From contig DATCMB010000018.1 of NCBI GenBank assembly GCA_036563615.1, positions 293,173 to 357,172 on the forward strand: DNA of 64,000 bases, written 5' to 3'. Below are positions 7,050 through 15,015 of this stretch, in pieces. The notes below the pieces were generated by a model, which ran no database searches, had not been told where the DNA came from, and worked only from the letters and a program-made list of their open reading frames with translations. Origin of the DNA: Candidatus Binatia bacterium. GTDB taxonomy: Bacteria; Desulfobacterota; Binatia; UBA12015. How positions within the stretch are numbered: the stretch's first letter is position 1; every line of letters begins with the position of its first letter. Position numbers and translations under genes: made by a program.

Positions 7050-8678
7050 TCAGCCGCACGACCCGGCGCGCTTGAGCGGACCGCTCGCCTCCGCGGCGAG
7101 CCGCGGCAGCCGCACGCGAAACACCGTGCCGCGGTCGCGACCCTCGCTGTGCACCTCGACGTCGCCGCCGTGCAGCTCGACCAGGTGGCGGACGATCGTG
7201 AGGCCGAGCCCGAGCCCGCCCTGCTGACGCGCCGCCGTCGACTCGGCCTGCCAGAAGCGCTCGAACACGCGCGACAGCATGTCCGGGTCGATGCCGCGCC
7301 CATCGTCGCGGACCTCGATCACGGCGTCGTTGCCGACGCCGCGCAGGTGCACGCCGACCACGCCGCCCGCCGGGGTGAACTTGACGGCGTTCGAGAGCAG
7401 GTTCCACACGACCTGCTGCATCCGGTCGGCGTCGCAGACCACCAATCCGACGTCCGGCTCGAGCACGCTTTCGAGCTGGACCTGCTTCGCGTCCGCGGAG
7501 AAGCGGACGGCGTCGAGCGCGCGCTCGATGACCGTGCGCAGGTCGGTCGGCACCGGGTCCAGGCGGATCTTGCCGGACACGATGCTCGACACGTCGAGCA
7601 GGTCGCCGACGAGCTGGTGCTGCTGCTGCGCGTTGCGGTGGATCGCCTCGAGCGCCTCGCGACGCTCCGGCTCGTCGAGCTTGTCCTCGAGGAGGATGCC
7701 CGACCAGCCGAGGATCGGTGAGAGCGGCGCGCGCAGCTCGTGCGAGAGCATCGCGAGGAACTGATCCTTGGCGCGGTTCGCCGCTTCCGCCTCTTGGCGC
7801 GCCGCCTTCTCGCGGGCGAGCAGCAGCTCGCGCTCGGCCTCGAGCGTGCGCTGCTCGGTGACGTCGAGCATCGCGCCGATCAGGCGCCGAGCCTTGCCGG
7901 TGGCGTCGCGCTCGATGAAGGCACGGTCGACGACGTTGGCGAAGCCGCCGTCGCGACGCCGGAAGCGGTACTCGGCGGCCCAGCCGGGCGCGTCGCCGTC
8001 GATCGCTGCGTGAATGTCCGTGAGCACCTGCGTGCGCTCGTCGGGGTGAATGCGATCGGACCACCAGCTCGCGTCCTCGTCGACGTCCTCCTGGTGGTAG
8101 TCGAACAGCGTGCGCAGGCCGTCGCTCCACTGCACGGCGTTGGTGTCGAGGTTCCACTCGTAGACCGCGTCGGCGATCACCCGCGAGACCAGGCGGTAGC
8201 GCTCCTCGCTCGTACGCAGCGCCGTCTCTGCGCGCCGTCGCTCGGTGACGTCCTCCATCGTGACCACGGCGAATCCGGGCTCGTCGTGCAGCGCCGCGGC
8301 CTGCACCGATGCCCAGACGGTCGAGCCGTCGCCGCGCGTGAAGCGGCCCTCGCACGCGAAGCGCGGGATGCTGCCGCTCGCGAGCTGGCGGAAGAGCGCC
8401 GCGAGCGCCGCGCGGTCGTCGGGGTGGGCGAGGCCGACGATCGTCCGCTCGAGCAGCTCGTCGTGCTCGTAGCCGAGCAGACGACACAGCGCGGGGTTGG
8501 CGGCCAGCGTGCGGTCGTTCGCGAGGCCGACGCGGGCGTTGCCGACGCCCGATTCCTCGAACATCGCGCGATAGGTCACGTCGTTGGCCGGCGTCCGCAC
8601 GGAGATCAGCCGCCGTACGGCGGCCGCGCAAGCGGACAGCACCGCGAATGCCCGGTTCGCGACGGCCGAGCGACGCAT
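7050..8678 (-). CDS. PAS-domain sensor histidine kinase
   Basis: 542 residues from ATG 8678. A TTG start at 8756 would add 26 residues translated from an A/T-rich, promoter-like stretch, so I reject it. Domains: PAS 1 residues about 35-150 (MFEESGVGNARVGLAND to FAVVTMEDVTERR), PAS 2 plus PAC 155-280 (SWWSDRIHPDER, IGAMLDVTEQR), a short coiled coil, HisKA 300-365 with H313 in LSHELRAPLSPI, and HATPase 400-530 with NLLSNAVKFTP, DDGRGID and GGLGLGLTI. No transmembrane helix and no receiver, so it is a soluble orthodox kinase. No response regulator is next to it; the nearest stand-alone receiver is at 12265. Confidence 0.9.
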   Translation of the reverse strand: MRRSAVANRAFAVLSACAAAVRRLISVRTPANDVTYRAMFEESGVGNARVGLANDRTLAANPALCRLLGYEHDELLERTIVGLAHPDDRAALAALFRQLASGSIPRFACEGRFTRGDGSTVWASVQAAALHDEPGFAVVTMEDVTERRRAETALRTSEERYRLVSRVIADAVYEWNLDTNAVQWSDGLRTLFDYHQEDVDEDASWWSDRIHPDERTQVLTDIHAAIDGDAPGWAAEYRFRRRDGGFANVVDRAFIERDATGKARRLIGAMLDVTEQRTLEAERELLLAREKAARQEAEAANRAKDQFLAMLSHELRAPLSPILGWSGILLEDKLDEPERREALEAIHRNAQQQHQLVGDLLDVSSIVSGKIRLDPVPTDLRTVIERALDAVRFSADAKQVQLESVLEPDVGLVVCDADRMQQVVWNLLSNAVKFTPAGGVVGVHLRGVGNDAVIEVRDDGRGIDPDMLSRVFERFWQAESTAARQQGGLGLGLTIVRHLVELHGGDVEVHSEGRDRGTVFRVRLPRLAAEASGPLKRAGSCG

Positions 8679-8711
8679 GCCACGCTCATCGGCAATTTGC
8701 TGCCGGATCAC

Positions 8712-8736
8712 GAGACGGCCCACCCGAAGCCGTCTC
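8712..8736. other. Perfect 8 bp stem-loop upstream of the PAS kinase
   Basis: GAGACGGC (8712-8719) and GCCGTCTC (8729-8736) flank a 9 nt loop. On the plus strand it is followed at 8744 by six Ts. On the minus strand it lies in the kinase leader, between the ferredoxin stop and the kinase start. It may be an attenuator or operator for the kinase, or a terminator for plus-strand antisense transcripts. Confidence 0.5.
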
Positions 8737-8763
8737 AATCGAATTTTTTGATGCAATCGTCAA
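8735..8763 (-). promoter_or_regulatory. Candidate promoter of the PAS kinase
   Basis: On the minus strand TTGACG (8763-8758) directly follows the ferredoxin stop codon; a 17 nt A/T-rich spacer and GATTGA (8740-8735) follow. The -35 is near consensus and the -10 weak. It suggests that the kinase is transcribed separately from the Rieske genes. Confidence 0.35.
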
Positions 8764-9132
8764 CTAGATTCTGGATCCGCCGTGCGCCTTCTCGGCGGCC
8801 GGGCGAGCGAGCCCGACCTCGATGCGACCGTCGCTCCGACGCACGGGAAACGTCGGCACCGGACGGCGGACCGGAGGGGCCGCGGGGCTGCCGTCGCGGA
8901 CGTCGATCTTGCCGCCGTGCAGCGGGCACTCGAGGAGGAAGCCGCACAGCCGTCCGCCGGAGAGCCGCGTCTTCGCGTGCGAGCACTCGTCGCGCAGCAC
9001 GAAGGGCGTGCCCTGCGCGTTGCACAGCACGAACGCCTCGCCGTCGAGCGTGAAGCCGCGCGTGCGTCCGGGCTCGGGCAGCGCGACCGGCACTGCGATC
9101 CATGCGAGCTCGTCGGCGAGAGCGTCGCTCAT
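8764..9132 (-). CDS. Rieske [2Fe-2S] ferredoxin component
   Basis: 122 residues, the usual size of a Rieske ferredoxin. The cluster ligands are visible as C-S-H in RDECSHAKTRL and C-P-L-H-G in LLECPLHGGKID, 18 residues apart, followed by DVRDGSPAAPP typical of the fold. It should carry electrons from an unseen reductase to the oxygenase encoded immediately upstream, whose stop overlaps this ATG (ATGA at 9129-9132). No reductase gene is present nearby, so the electron donor must be encoded elsewhere. Confidence 0.9.
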   Translation of the reverse strand: MSDALADELAWIAVPVALPEPGRTRGFTLDGEAFVLCNAQGTPFVLRDECSHAKTRLSGGRLCGFLLECPLHGGKIDVRDGSPAAPPVRRPVPTFPVRRSDGRIEVGLARPAAEKAHGGSRI

Positions 9133-10400
9133 CGCCGCGGCTCCTCGCCGACGTAGCGCATCAGCGTTTCGTGGAAGTGGCGGATGCGGATCTCCTGCGT
9201 GCCGAGGTGCAGCTCGCGGAAGGCGAGCGAACGCATGCCCTGCTGGATGCGCGGCAGGTTGTAGAGGTCCTCGTCGAGCAGGTTGCCGCCCTCGATCAAT
9301 CCCTCGAAGCGATCGCCGTCGGCGGCGCGCAGGCGGAGCTTCTCCGGGCGCGGCACGTCCTGTGCGGGCGTGTTCACGAGGTTCAGGAAGTCGAAGTACA
9401 TCTTGTTCGGGTCGTCGGGGTGCGGGCGGTGCGTGAACACCCAGACGAACAGCGAGTGCGTGTTGAAGGTGACGTTCGGGAAGATCGTGTAGTGCCAGTC
9501 GTCGCAGAGCTGCGACTCATTGAGGCGAGAGACGTCGGCGCCGAGCATTGGCGCCATGGCGCGGATCGCCTGCGCGAACGCGGCGCGCGCGTCTGCCTCG
9601 CTGCCCTCGAAGTCGCGCACGCCGACCCGTTCGAGGAAGAGCTCCTTGATCTCCGGCGTCACCGTGCCGGCGCCCGGGTGACGCAGGCTCGCCTGCAGCT
9701 CCGGGTAGATCATCCGCGAGTGCTTCTCGAAGCAGTCGTAGCGCGTTCGCGTGTCGTCGCTGAACGCGATCGTCCACGGGTGCGTCGCGGAGATGTGGTA
9801 GGCCTCGTTGAACGCGTCGACCGAGGTCTTCCAGTTGCAGTCGATCTCGATCGTGCAATCGAAGGCGATCTTCCAGCGCTCGAAGCCGTACGGCGCGAGC
9901 TGCTCCGCGACGACGCCGAGGTAGCTCTCGAGCGGCTCGACGTTCGGATCGAGGCAGACGAAGACGAACCCCGCCCAGGTCTCGCAGCGCACCGGACGCA
10001 GGCTCAGGCGATCCACGGGCACGCCCTGCGGGAAGCACTCCGGGTCGAGCGCGGCGATCAGCGTGCCGTCGATCGCGTAGCGCCAGCCGTGGAACAGGCA
10101 GGCGAACTCCTCGGCGTGCCCGCGTCCCGGCTCGCGCAGCCGGTTGCCCCGGTGCATGCAGACGTTGTGGCGCGCGGCGATCCGCCCGTCGGGCAGGCGG
10201 ATCACCAGGATCGACTCCGGGCCGATCTCGAAGGTGAAGTAGTCGCCGGGCTCGGGGATGTCGGATTCACGGCCTGCGAGCAGCCAGACGCGCGTCCACA
10301 TGCGCTGCCACTCGAGCTCTGCGAACTCACGGCTCGTGTAGCGCTCCTTCGGAATCGGGGCGGTTCCGAGGTCGGCTGCCGTGACGGTCGTGCGGTTCAC
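9129..10400 (-). CDS. Rieske non-heme iron oxygenase, catalytic alpha subunit
   Basis: 423 residues. The N-terminal Rieske domain has C81-x-H83 in VCMHRGNRL and C101-x2-H104 in CLFHGWRYAIDG. The catalytic domain holds the iron-binding histidines H202 and H207 in DAFNEAYHISATHP; the third, acidic ligand should lie near CDDWHYTIFPN. The family hydroxylates or demethylates aromatic, steroid or quaternary-ammonium substrates. No beta subunit is present, so it is probably an alpha-only enzyme. It is coupled by ATGA to its ferredoxin. An AbrB-like gene lies 76 bp upstream on the same strand. The substrate cannot be predicted. Confidence 0.92.
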   Translation of the reverse strand: MNRTTVTAADLGTAPIPKERYTSREFAELEWQRMWTRVWLLAGRESDIPEPGDYFTFEIGPESILVIRLPDGRIAARHNVCMHRGNRLREPGRGHAEEFACLFHGWRYAIDGTLIAALDPECFPQGVPVDRLSLRPVRCETWAGFVFVCLDPNVEPLESYLGVVAEQLAPYGFERWKIAFDCTIEIDCNWKTSVDAFNEAYHISATHPWTIAFSDDTRTRYDCFEKHSRMIYPELQASLRHPGAGTVTPEIKELFLERVGVRDFEGSEADARAAFAQAIRAMAPMLGADVSRLNESQLCDDWHYTIFPNVTFNTHSLFVWVFTHRPHPDDPNKMYFDFLNLVNTPAQDVPRPEKLRLRAADGDRFEGLIEGGNLLDEDLYNLPRIQQGMRSLAFRELHLGTQEIRIRHFHETLMRYVGEEPRR

Positions 10401-10476
10401 CGGCGGGGACTCCTGCCGGCACCGTCCGAGAGATCGGCGCGGGAGTCAAGGTCGCCGGATGTGCGCTGGCGGCGGC

Positions 10477-10683
10477 CTACTTCTCGGCCGGCCGCGGCCG
10501 GTCGACGAGCTCCTTCGGCGTGAAGGTGACCTTGCCGTTCTGCAGCTCGACCTCGAGGTAGTCGCCGGGCGTCAAGTCGAGCTCCTCGACGATGCGCTTC
10601 GGGATCACGACCTGGTGCGTCGCCCCGAGCTTCACCGCCTGCGGCCGCCGCTCGATCCGCTCTCTTCGTCTTCGACGATCCAT
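10477..10683 (-). CDS. AbrB/MazE/SpoVT-type DNA-binding protein
   Basis: 68 residues starting at ATG 10683. The swapped-hairpin motif is clear: VKLGATHQVVIPKRIVEELDLTPGD, then YLEVELQNGKVTFTPK. The opening MDRRRRRERIERR is very basic and may add DNA contact. Proteins of this kind are antitoxins of VapBC/MazEF pairs or global regulators such as AbrB. No toxin gene adjoins it; downstream on the same strand is the Rieske oxygenase, 76 bp away, so it may be a local regulator. Its own upstream region holds an A/T-rich patch. Confidence 0.88.
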   Translation of the reverse strand: MDRRRRRERIERRPQAVKLGATHQVVIPKRIVEELDLTPGDYLEVELQNGKVTFTPKELVDRPRPAEK

Positions 10684-10971
10684 CGAAAGTCTCGGGAAAG
10701 TTCGCGTCGGCGCGCGCGGGTGCGCACGACGCCGACGGAGAGGACGCCCACGCAAACTCGGGGCCGTGCGCGAGCGCACGACGGAGCGTGCGCGATTCGT
10801 CGCGACGCGAACGACGGCGGCCAAATCTACAGAGCTACAAGGGCGGTACTTACATAAACCGTACGCCCGTCGTCGCCGAACTTGCGACGTTTGCTCGCGG
10901 CGGGCTTGGCCGCGGGCTTGCTCTCCGCGGGGCAGGGGGGAATGGTCCCGCTTCCCGTTTGGTTGGAGAGA
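10684..10971. other. Intergenic region with an A/T-rich patch
   Basis: This 288 bp gap separates the AbrB-like gene from the ROK unit. It contains an unusually A/T-rich patch around 10818-10865 (TTTATGTAAGTACC on the minus strand), the best place for control elements of the two divergent units. A minus-strand frame here ends in SKRRKFGDDGRTVYVSTAL, which looks protein-like but has no usable start. Confidence 0.4.
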
Positions 10972-10974
10972 ATG

Positions 10975-11088
10975 ATGAACGCCAGTGAGCCGACGCGGCG
11001 ATCGCACCGCGACGTCGAGAACCTGCTCGAGCCGCGCGACGCGCAGCTCGAGCAAGGCTTCGCCATCCGCGTGGCGAGGCTGTCGTGA
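10975..11088 (+). CDS. Possible 37-residue leader peptide before the ROK kinase
   Basis: ATG 10975 (or 10972) is preceded by TTGGAGAGA, a fair Shine-Dalgarno site. The product (MNASEPTRRSHRDV to FAIRVARLS) has a plausible amphipathic composition. The stop overlaps an upstream GTG of the ROK frame (GTGA) and lies 26 bp before the preferred ROK start. It may be a real small protein or a translational leader. No family recognised. Confidence 0.35.
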   Translation: MNASEPTRRSHRDVENLLEPRDAQLEQGFAIRVARLS

Positions 11089-11114
11089 GGGCGCTCGGCC
11101 GCGGAGGGTCGGCG

Positions 11115-12173
11115 ATGTCGAGCGACGTCAGCAGGAATCCCGTCGCCGGCCACGGCAGCATGCGGCTGCCGTCGGTCGACATCGACAGCTACAACGTGGA
11201 GCTCCGCGACGACGAGGGCTTCATTGGCGACCGCGCGAACCGCCGCGCCTTCGGCGAGAGCCTCGAGAAGTGGCGCGAGCCGCTGCGCAAGCTCGGCGCC
11301 GATCCGTTCGGCGAGCGCGAGACCGCGGATCTCGGCAAGAAGGAGCTCGAGGCGATCCTCACCAAGGGCGATCCCGAGGCCGCGGGCGTCGTGCAGGGCG
11401 CGATCGAGGACTTCGCGCAGGAGCTCTCCGGCGTCATCCGGCGCTTCCTGAAGATCAAGGACTGGCGCGACACCGAGCGCATCGTCGTCGGCGGCGGCTT
11501 CAGCTCGGGCCGCATCGGCGAGCTCGCCATCGGACGCGCGAGCGTCATCCTGAAGAGCGAGGACCTGCCGATCGACGTCGTCTCGATCAGCCACCATCCG
11601 GACGAGGCCGGGCTCGTCGGCGCCGCGCACCTCGCGCCGTCGTGGATCTTCTCCGGCCACGACGCGATCCTCGGCGTCGACATCGGCGGCACCAACATCC
11701 GCGCCGGCGTCGTGCAGCTGAACTTGAAGAAGGCGTCCGACCTCTCGAAGGCCGAGGTGTGGAAGTCCGAGCTCTGGCGTCACGGCGACGAGAAGGTGAA
11801 GCGCGACGAGGCCGTCGAGAAGCTCGTCGACATGCTGCGCGGCTTGATCCGTCGCGCGGACCGTGAGGGGCTCTCGCTCGCGCCCTTCATCGGCATCGGC
11901 TGTCCGGGCAAGATCGAGGAGGACGGCTCGATCGCGAGCGGCTCGCAGAACCTGCCCGGCAACTGGGAGAGCAGCCGCTTCAGCCTGCCGCGTTGCTTGA
12001 CGGAGGCGATCGAGTCGATCGGCGAGCACGACACCGTCGTGCTCATGCACAACGACGCCGTGGTGCAGGGCCTGAGCGAGGTGCCGTCGATGCAGGACAT
12101 CGAGCACTGGGCCGTGCTGACCATCGGCACCGGTCTCGGCAACGCCCGATTCACCAATCGTTCGGGTCGCTGA
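11115..12173 (+). CDS. ROK-family sugar kinase-like protein with extended N-terminus
   Basis: 352 residues from ATG 11115, chosen for the GGAGGG at 11103-11108; a GTG at 11085 is possible. Residues about 1-185 are an N-terminal part with FAQELSGVIRRFLK, ERIVVGGGFSSGRIGELAIGRA and DEAGLVGAAHLAPSW. Residues 190-352 begin the ROK fold with the phosphate-1 motif ILGVDIGGTNIR, GIGCPGKIEEDG, the catalytic-type aspartate in MHNDAVVQG and TIGTGLGNARFTN. The usual ROK zinc signature (CGxxGCxE) and C-terminal lobe are absent, since the protein ends ten residues later. I recall close relatives ending at the same place, so this may be natural. Substrate unknown; glucokinase-like is a guess. Confidence 0.8.
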   Translation: MSSDVSRNPVAGHGSMRLPSVDIDSYNVELRDDEGFIGDRANRRAFGESLEKWREPLRKLGADPFGERETADLGKKELEAILTKGDPEAAGVVQGAIEDFAQELSGVIRRFLKIKDWRDTERIVVGGGFSSGRIGELAIGRASVILKSEDLPIDVVSISHHPDEAGLVGAAHLAPSWIFSGHDAILGVDIGGTNIRAGVVQLNLKKASDLSKAEVWKSELWRHGDEKVKRDEAVEKLVDMLRGLIRRADREGLSLAPFIGIGCPGKIEEDGSIASGSQNLPGNWESSRFSLPRCLTEAIESIGEHDTVVLMHNDAVVQGLSEVPSMQDIEHWAVLTIGTGLGNARFTNRSGR

Positions 12174-12264
12174 CGGCGAGCCTTGATCCACGAGGCGGGA
12201 CGCGCCAAGGATCCATGAGGCGCACGCGGGCAGCGGCCGTATCGTTGTCCGCTCCTCGAACGCG

Positions 12265-12654
12265 ATGACCGACGCGCGCGCAGCGAATAGCCGGACCCCG
12301 GTGCTCGTCGTCGACGACAACGAGGACGTGCGCGATGCGCTGCGCATGATGCTCGAGAGCGAAGGGCTCACGGTCGAGACCGCAGCCGACGGCGAGCAGG
12401 CGCTGGAGCGGATGCGCGAGTCGCCGCCCGCGGTCGTGCTGCTCGACCTCAACATGCCGCACGTCGACGCGTACGGCTTCCGCGAGCGGCAGCTCCGCGA
12501 GCCGGACCTCATGTCGGTGCCGGTCGTCCTCTACTCGGGTGCGGCCGACGTCAAGGAGGCGGCGCACGAGCTCGGCATCGAGGCGTGGTTCGCGAAGCCG
12601 TTCGATCTCGACCGCATCTTGACGCTGATCGAGCGCTACGCGCGCGTCGGCTGA
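12265..12654 (+). CDS. Stand-alone response-regulator receiver
   Basis: 129 residues, only a CheY-like receiver. The acidic pair D17-D18 lies in VLVVDDNED, the phospho-acceptor is D61 in VVLLDLNMP, and the conserved lysine is in WFAKPFD. Without an output domain it should work by protein contact or within a phosphorelay. It has no adjacent kinase, but the hybrid kinase at 4839 and the PAS kinase at 7050 are in the same neighbourhood and could be partners (inference). The 91 bp upstream contain a 13 bp direct repeat (12185 and 12210, one mismatch). Confidence 0.9.
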   Translation: MTDARAANSRTPVLVVDDNEDVRDALRMMLESEGLTVETAADGEQALERMRESPPAVVLLDLNMPHVDAYGFRERQLREPDLMSVPVVLYSGAADVKEAAHELGIEAWFAKPFDLDRILTLIERYARVG

Positions 12655-12728
12655 GCGAGCGCTTTCGTTCGGACCCGCGCCGGCGGCCGGCGTGCCGCGA
12701 TCGCGGCGGCGGCTCTCGTCCTCGTGTC

Positions 12729-12758
12729 TTGACGAGCGTCGAGCACAAAGGATAGGCC
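12729..12758 (+). promoter_or_regulatory. Candidate promoter of the GT-C-like gene
   Basis: TTGACG (12729-12734), an 18 nt spacer and TAGGCC (12753-12758) lie 22 bp before the ATG at 12781. The -35 is strong for this genome and the -10 weak. Confidence 0.3.
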
Positions 12759-12780
12759 GACGCGAGGTCGGTCGCTCCGT

Positions 12781-14241
12781 ATGGGCCTCGCGGAACAGGT
12801 CGCGTCCGAGGAGGCGTCCAGGGAAGCGGCGCCGTTCCCCTGGCTGCTCTTCGCTGCGCTCGGGCTGGCGCTGATCGCCATCGCGCCCGACGCGTCGACC
12901 AACCCGTTCGACGGCCCGATGATCGTCGCCGAGCGCATGCTGCGCGGCGCGTCCGATCTGCCGCCGGAATTCGGCTGGATGGAGACCTTCCGCCACCGCG
13001 GCAAGACCTACCTCGCGTATCCGCCGATGGTGACCTTCATCCTCGTGCCGTACGCGGCGCTCGGCGGCGCCGCGCTCGGACAGACGGTCGCCAACTCGTT
13101 GCTGATCTTCGGCTCCGCGATCCTGCTCTACCTGCTGATGCGCAACACGCCGGGCCTCGAGCGGCTCGCGGCGGTGGGCGCTCTGGTCTGGGTGGTCGGG
13201 ACGCCGCTTCTGTACTCGGCGCACTTCGGCACCGTCTGGATGCTGATGCACAGCGAGGGCAACTTCTTCCTGCTGCTCGCGCTGTACCTCGCGGCCGTAC
13301 GCCGGAGCTTCTTCTGGGCGGGCTGCGCGTTCATGGTCGCGAGCCTGACGCGCTACGCGATCCTGTTCTCGGCGCCGGCGTTCGTGGTGCTCGCGGTCGA
13401 CGGCCGGCTCGCGCGCGAGCAGCGCGGTGCGGCGCTGCGCGATCTCCTTCGCTTCGCGCTCGGCGCCGCGATCCTCGCCGCCGGCACGCTGCTCTACAAC
13501 TGGTGGCTCTTCGACGCCCCGCTGAAGAGCCCCTACGTCACGAGCTGGCGTCAGAAGAGTGGTCACTGGGTGCGCGCCGACAAGTCGCTCGGCGCGACCG
13601 TGTTCGCGATCGGCTCGTTCCGGCCGAGCAACGTGCCGCAGAACGTCGCTTTCTACTTGACGGCGCGCCCGGTGCGCGTGCCGTGGTTTCCCTACGTGCG
13701 CTTCAGCGGCGGTGGCGAGGCGATCTGGCTCCTGAGCCCGTTCTTCCTCGGCTTGCTGCTGCCGCGGCTGCGCCTGCGAGCGACGCGCTGGCTCGTCGCC
13801 GGCGCGCTGCCGATGCTGCTCTTCTACCTGCTGTACTCGTACCAGGGCTACGTGCAGTACGGATCGCGCTACCTGAGCGACGTCTTCCCGTTCCTCGTGC
13901 CGCTCGCGCTGTCGGCGTTCGCTCGCGCGTCGGTGTGGTGGCGTCGCGCGCTGGTCGTGCTGGTCGCGCTGTCGATCGCTGCGAACGCGTACGGCGTCTG
14001 GGTGGTGAGCACCTTCGGGATCGGCCTGCCGCGGTCGTGGACGCAGCGACCCGCGGAGAGATCGGGAACGAATGCGCCCGCGGCGCGGTCGTGGAAGAAG
14101 CCTCCGACCACGCGCTCGTGGAAGAAGCCGCCCGCCGCGCGAGCGCCGAAGAAGCCCGCGGCGGCGCCGCGGGCCGCTCCCGCGAAGCCTCGCAGCGCGC
14201 CGCCGCCGGCGGCCGCGGCGTCAGCGCGCGCGACGCGTTGA
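12781..14241 (+). CDS. Multi-pass membrane protein resembling GT-C glycosyltransferases
   Basis: 486 residues with about nine or ten hydrophobic segments between residues 25 and 420. The first periplasmic loop (NPFDGPMIVAERMLRG, then GKTYLAYPPMVTFILVP) resembles the acidic loop of dolichyl-phosphate-mannose-type GT-C enzymes, but no signature is conclusive. Such proteins move lipid-linked sugars to the envelope. The last 65 residues form a low-complexity basic tail with repeats of RSWKKPP and APKKPAAAP. That tail overlaps the 3' end of alkA on the other strand by 21 nt. Function is not certain; O-antigen or lipid A modification are options. Confidence 0.72.
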   Translation: MGLAEQVASEEASREAAPFPWLLFAALGLALIAIAPDASTNPFDGPMIVAERMLRGASDLPPEFGWMETFRHRGKTYLAYPPMVTFILVPYAALGGAALGQTVANSLLIFGSAILLYLLMRNTPGLERLAAVGALVWVVGTPLLYSAHFGTVWMLMHSEGNFFLLLALYLAAVRRSFFWAGCAFMVASLTRYAILFSAPAFVVLAVDGRLAREQRGAALRDLLRFALGAAILAAGTLLYNWWLFDAPLKSPYVTSWRQKSGHWVRADKSLGATVFAIGSFRPSNVPQNVAFYLTARPVRVPWFPYVRFSGGGEAIWLLSPFFLGLLLPRLRLRATRWLVAGALPMLLFYLLYSYQGYVQYGSRYLSDVFPFLVPLALSAFARASVWWRRALVVLVALSIAANAYGVWVVSTFGIGLPRSWTQRPAERSGTNAPAARSWKKPPTTRSWKKPPAARAPKKPAAAPRAAPAKPRSAPPPAAAASARATR

Positions 14242-15015
14242 GCGTTCGGCGGGCCGGGTGGTGCGCGTGCGCGCGCTCGCTACCGCGGAGCGCTCCGTAC
14301 GTGTCGTGGGCGTCGTGCGCGGCGTGCGCCGCGCGGGCGGCTTCGCGGCGCCGATCTTGTTCGTCACCGCGTAGCCCGCGCGCTCGAACGCGCGCCACAT
14401 GTACCAGCTCGCGACCGTGCGGTACGGACGCCAGCGCTCGCCGAACTCGAGCAGCTCCTGCGGCCGCGGCATGTGCGTCTTGCCGTACGTGACGCACCAG
14501 CCCTTGCGCACGCCGAGGTCGTGCACCGGCAGCACGTCCGGGCGACCGAGCCGAAAGATGAGGAACATCTCGACCGACCACACGCCGATGCCGCGCACCG
14601 AGACCAGGCGCTCGATGAGCTCCTCGTCCGACATGCGGCGCGCCTGCGCGAGCGTCGGGACCACGCCGTCGAGCGTCTTGCGGGCGAGGTCCTTCATCGC
14701 GAGGACCTTCGCCTCCGAGAGGCCCGCCTTGCGCAGCGTCGGCACGCGCAGCGCGAGCATCTTCTCCGGCGTCGGCAGGCTGCCGTTCTCGCCCAGCGCC
14801 CGCACGCGCTCAAAGATCGTCGCCGCCGCCTTGCCGGAGATCGACTGGTAGGTGATCGAGCGCAGCAGCGCTTCGTACGGCGAGCGCGGCTCGTCGACCT
14901 GGATCGCGAACGGCGGCGCCGTCGCGATGAGCTCGGCGAGCTTCGGATCGCGCGCGGCGAGCGTGTGCGTCGCCTCGTCGAGGTCGAAGGGTAGGGTGAA
15001 GGGCTGCGTCGTCAT
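14221..15015 (-). CDS. DNA-3-methyladenine glycosylase (AlkA-type)
   Basis: 264 residues from ATG 15015 (an upstream start at 15033 would add six). It holds the helix-hairpin-helix-GPD core: SITYQSISGKAAATIFERV, a hairpin LVSVRGIGVWSVEMFLIF and the catalytic aspartate in VLPVHDLGVRKG. It removes alkylated purines such as 3-methyladenine in base excision repair. The C-terminus carries about 45 extra residues rich in R, T and P (PPARRTPRTTPTTRTERS), absent from typical AlkA and probably disordered DNA-contacting tail. The tail runs into the oppositely oriented membrane-protein gene. Confidence 0.9.
   Translation of the reverse strand: MTTQPFTLPFDLDEATHTLAARDPKLAELIATAPPFAIQVDEPRSPYEALLRSITYQSISGKAAATIFERVRALGENGSLPTPEKMLALRVPTLRKAGLSEAKVLAMKDLARKTLDGVVPTLAQARRMSDEELIERLVSVRGIGVWSVEMFLIFRLGRPDVLPVHDLGVRKGWCVTYGKTHMPRPQELLEFGERWRPYRTVASWYMWRAFERAGYAVTNKIGAAKPPARRTPRTTPTTRTERSAVASARTRTTRPAERSTRRAR

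Noticed and set aside
10827..10950. Minus-strand tail ending SKRRKFGDDGRTVYVSTAL
   Set aside because: It looks protein-like but has no acceptable start codon or ribosome-binding site in frame, and it spans the A/T-rich control patch.
12185..12222. 13 bp direct repeat GATCCACGAGGCG with one mismatch
   Set aside because: Only two copies in a short gap; no array, attachment site or mobile gene accompanies it.
12151..13566. A 471-codon minus-strand frame opposite the receiver and GT-C genes
   Set aside because: Antisense shadow; the plus strand has clear domains and membrane segments.
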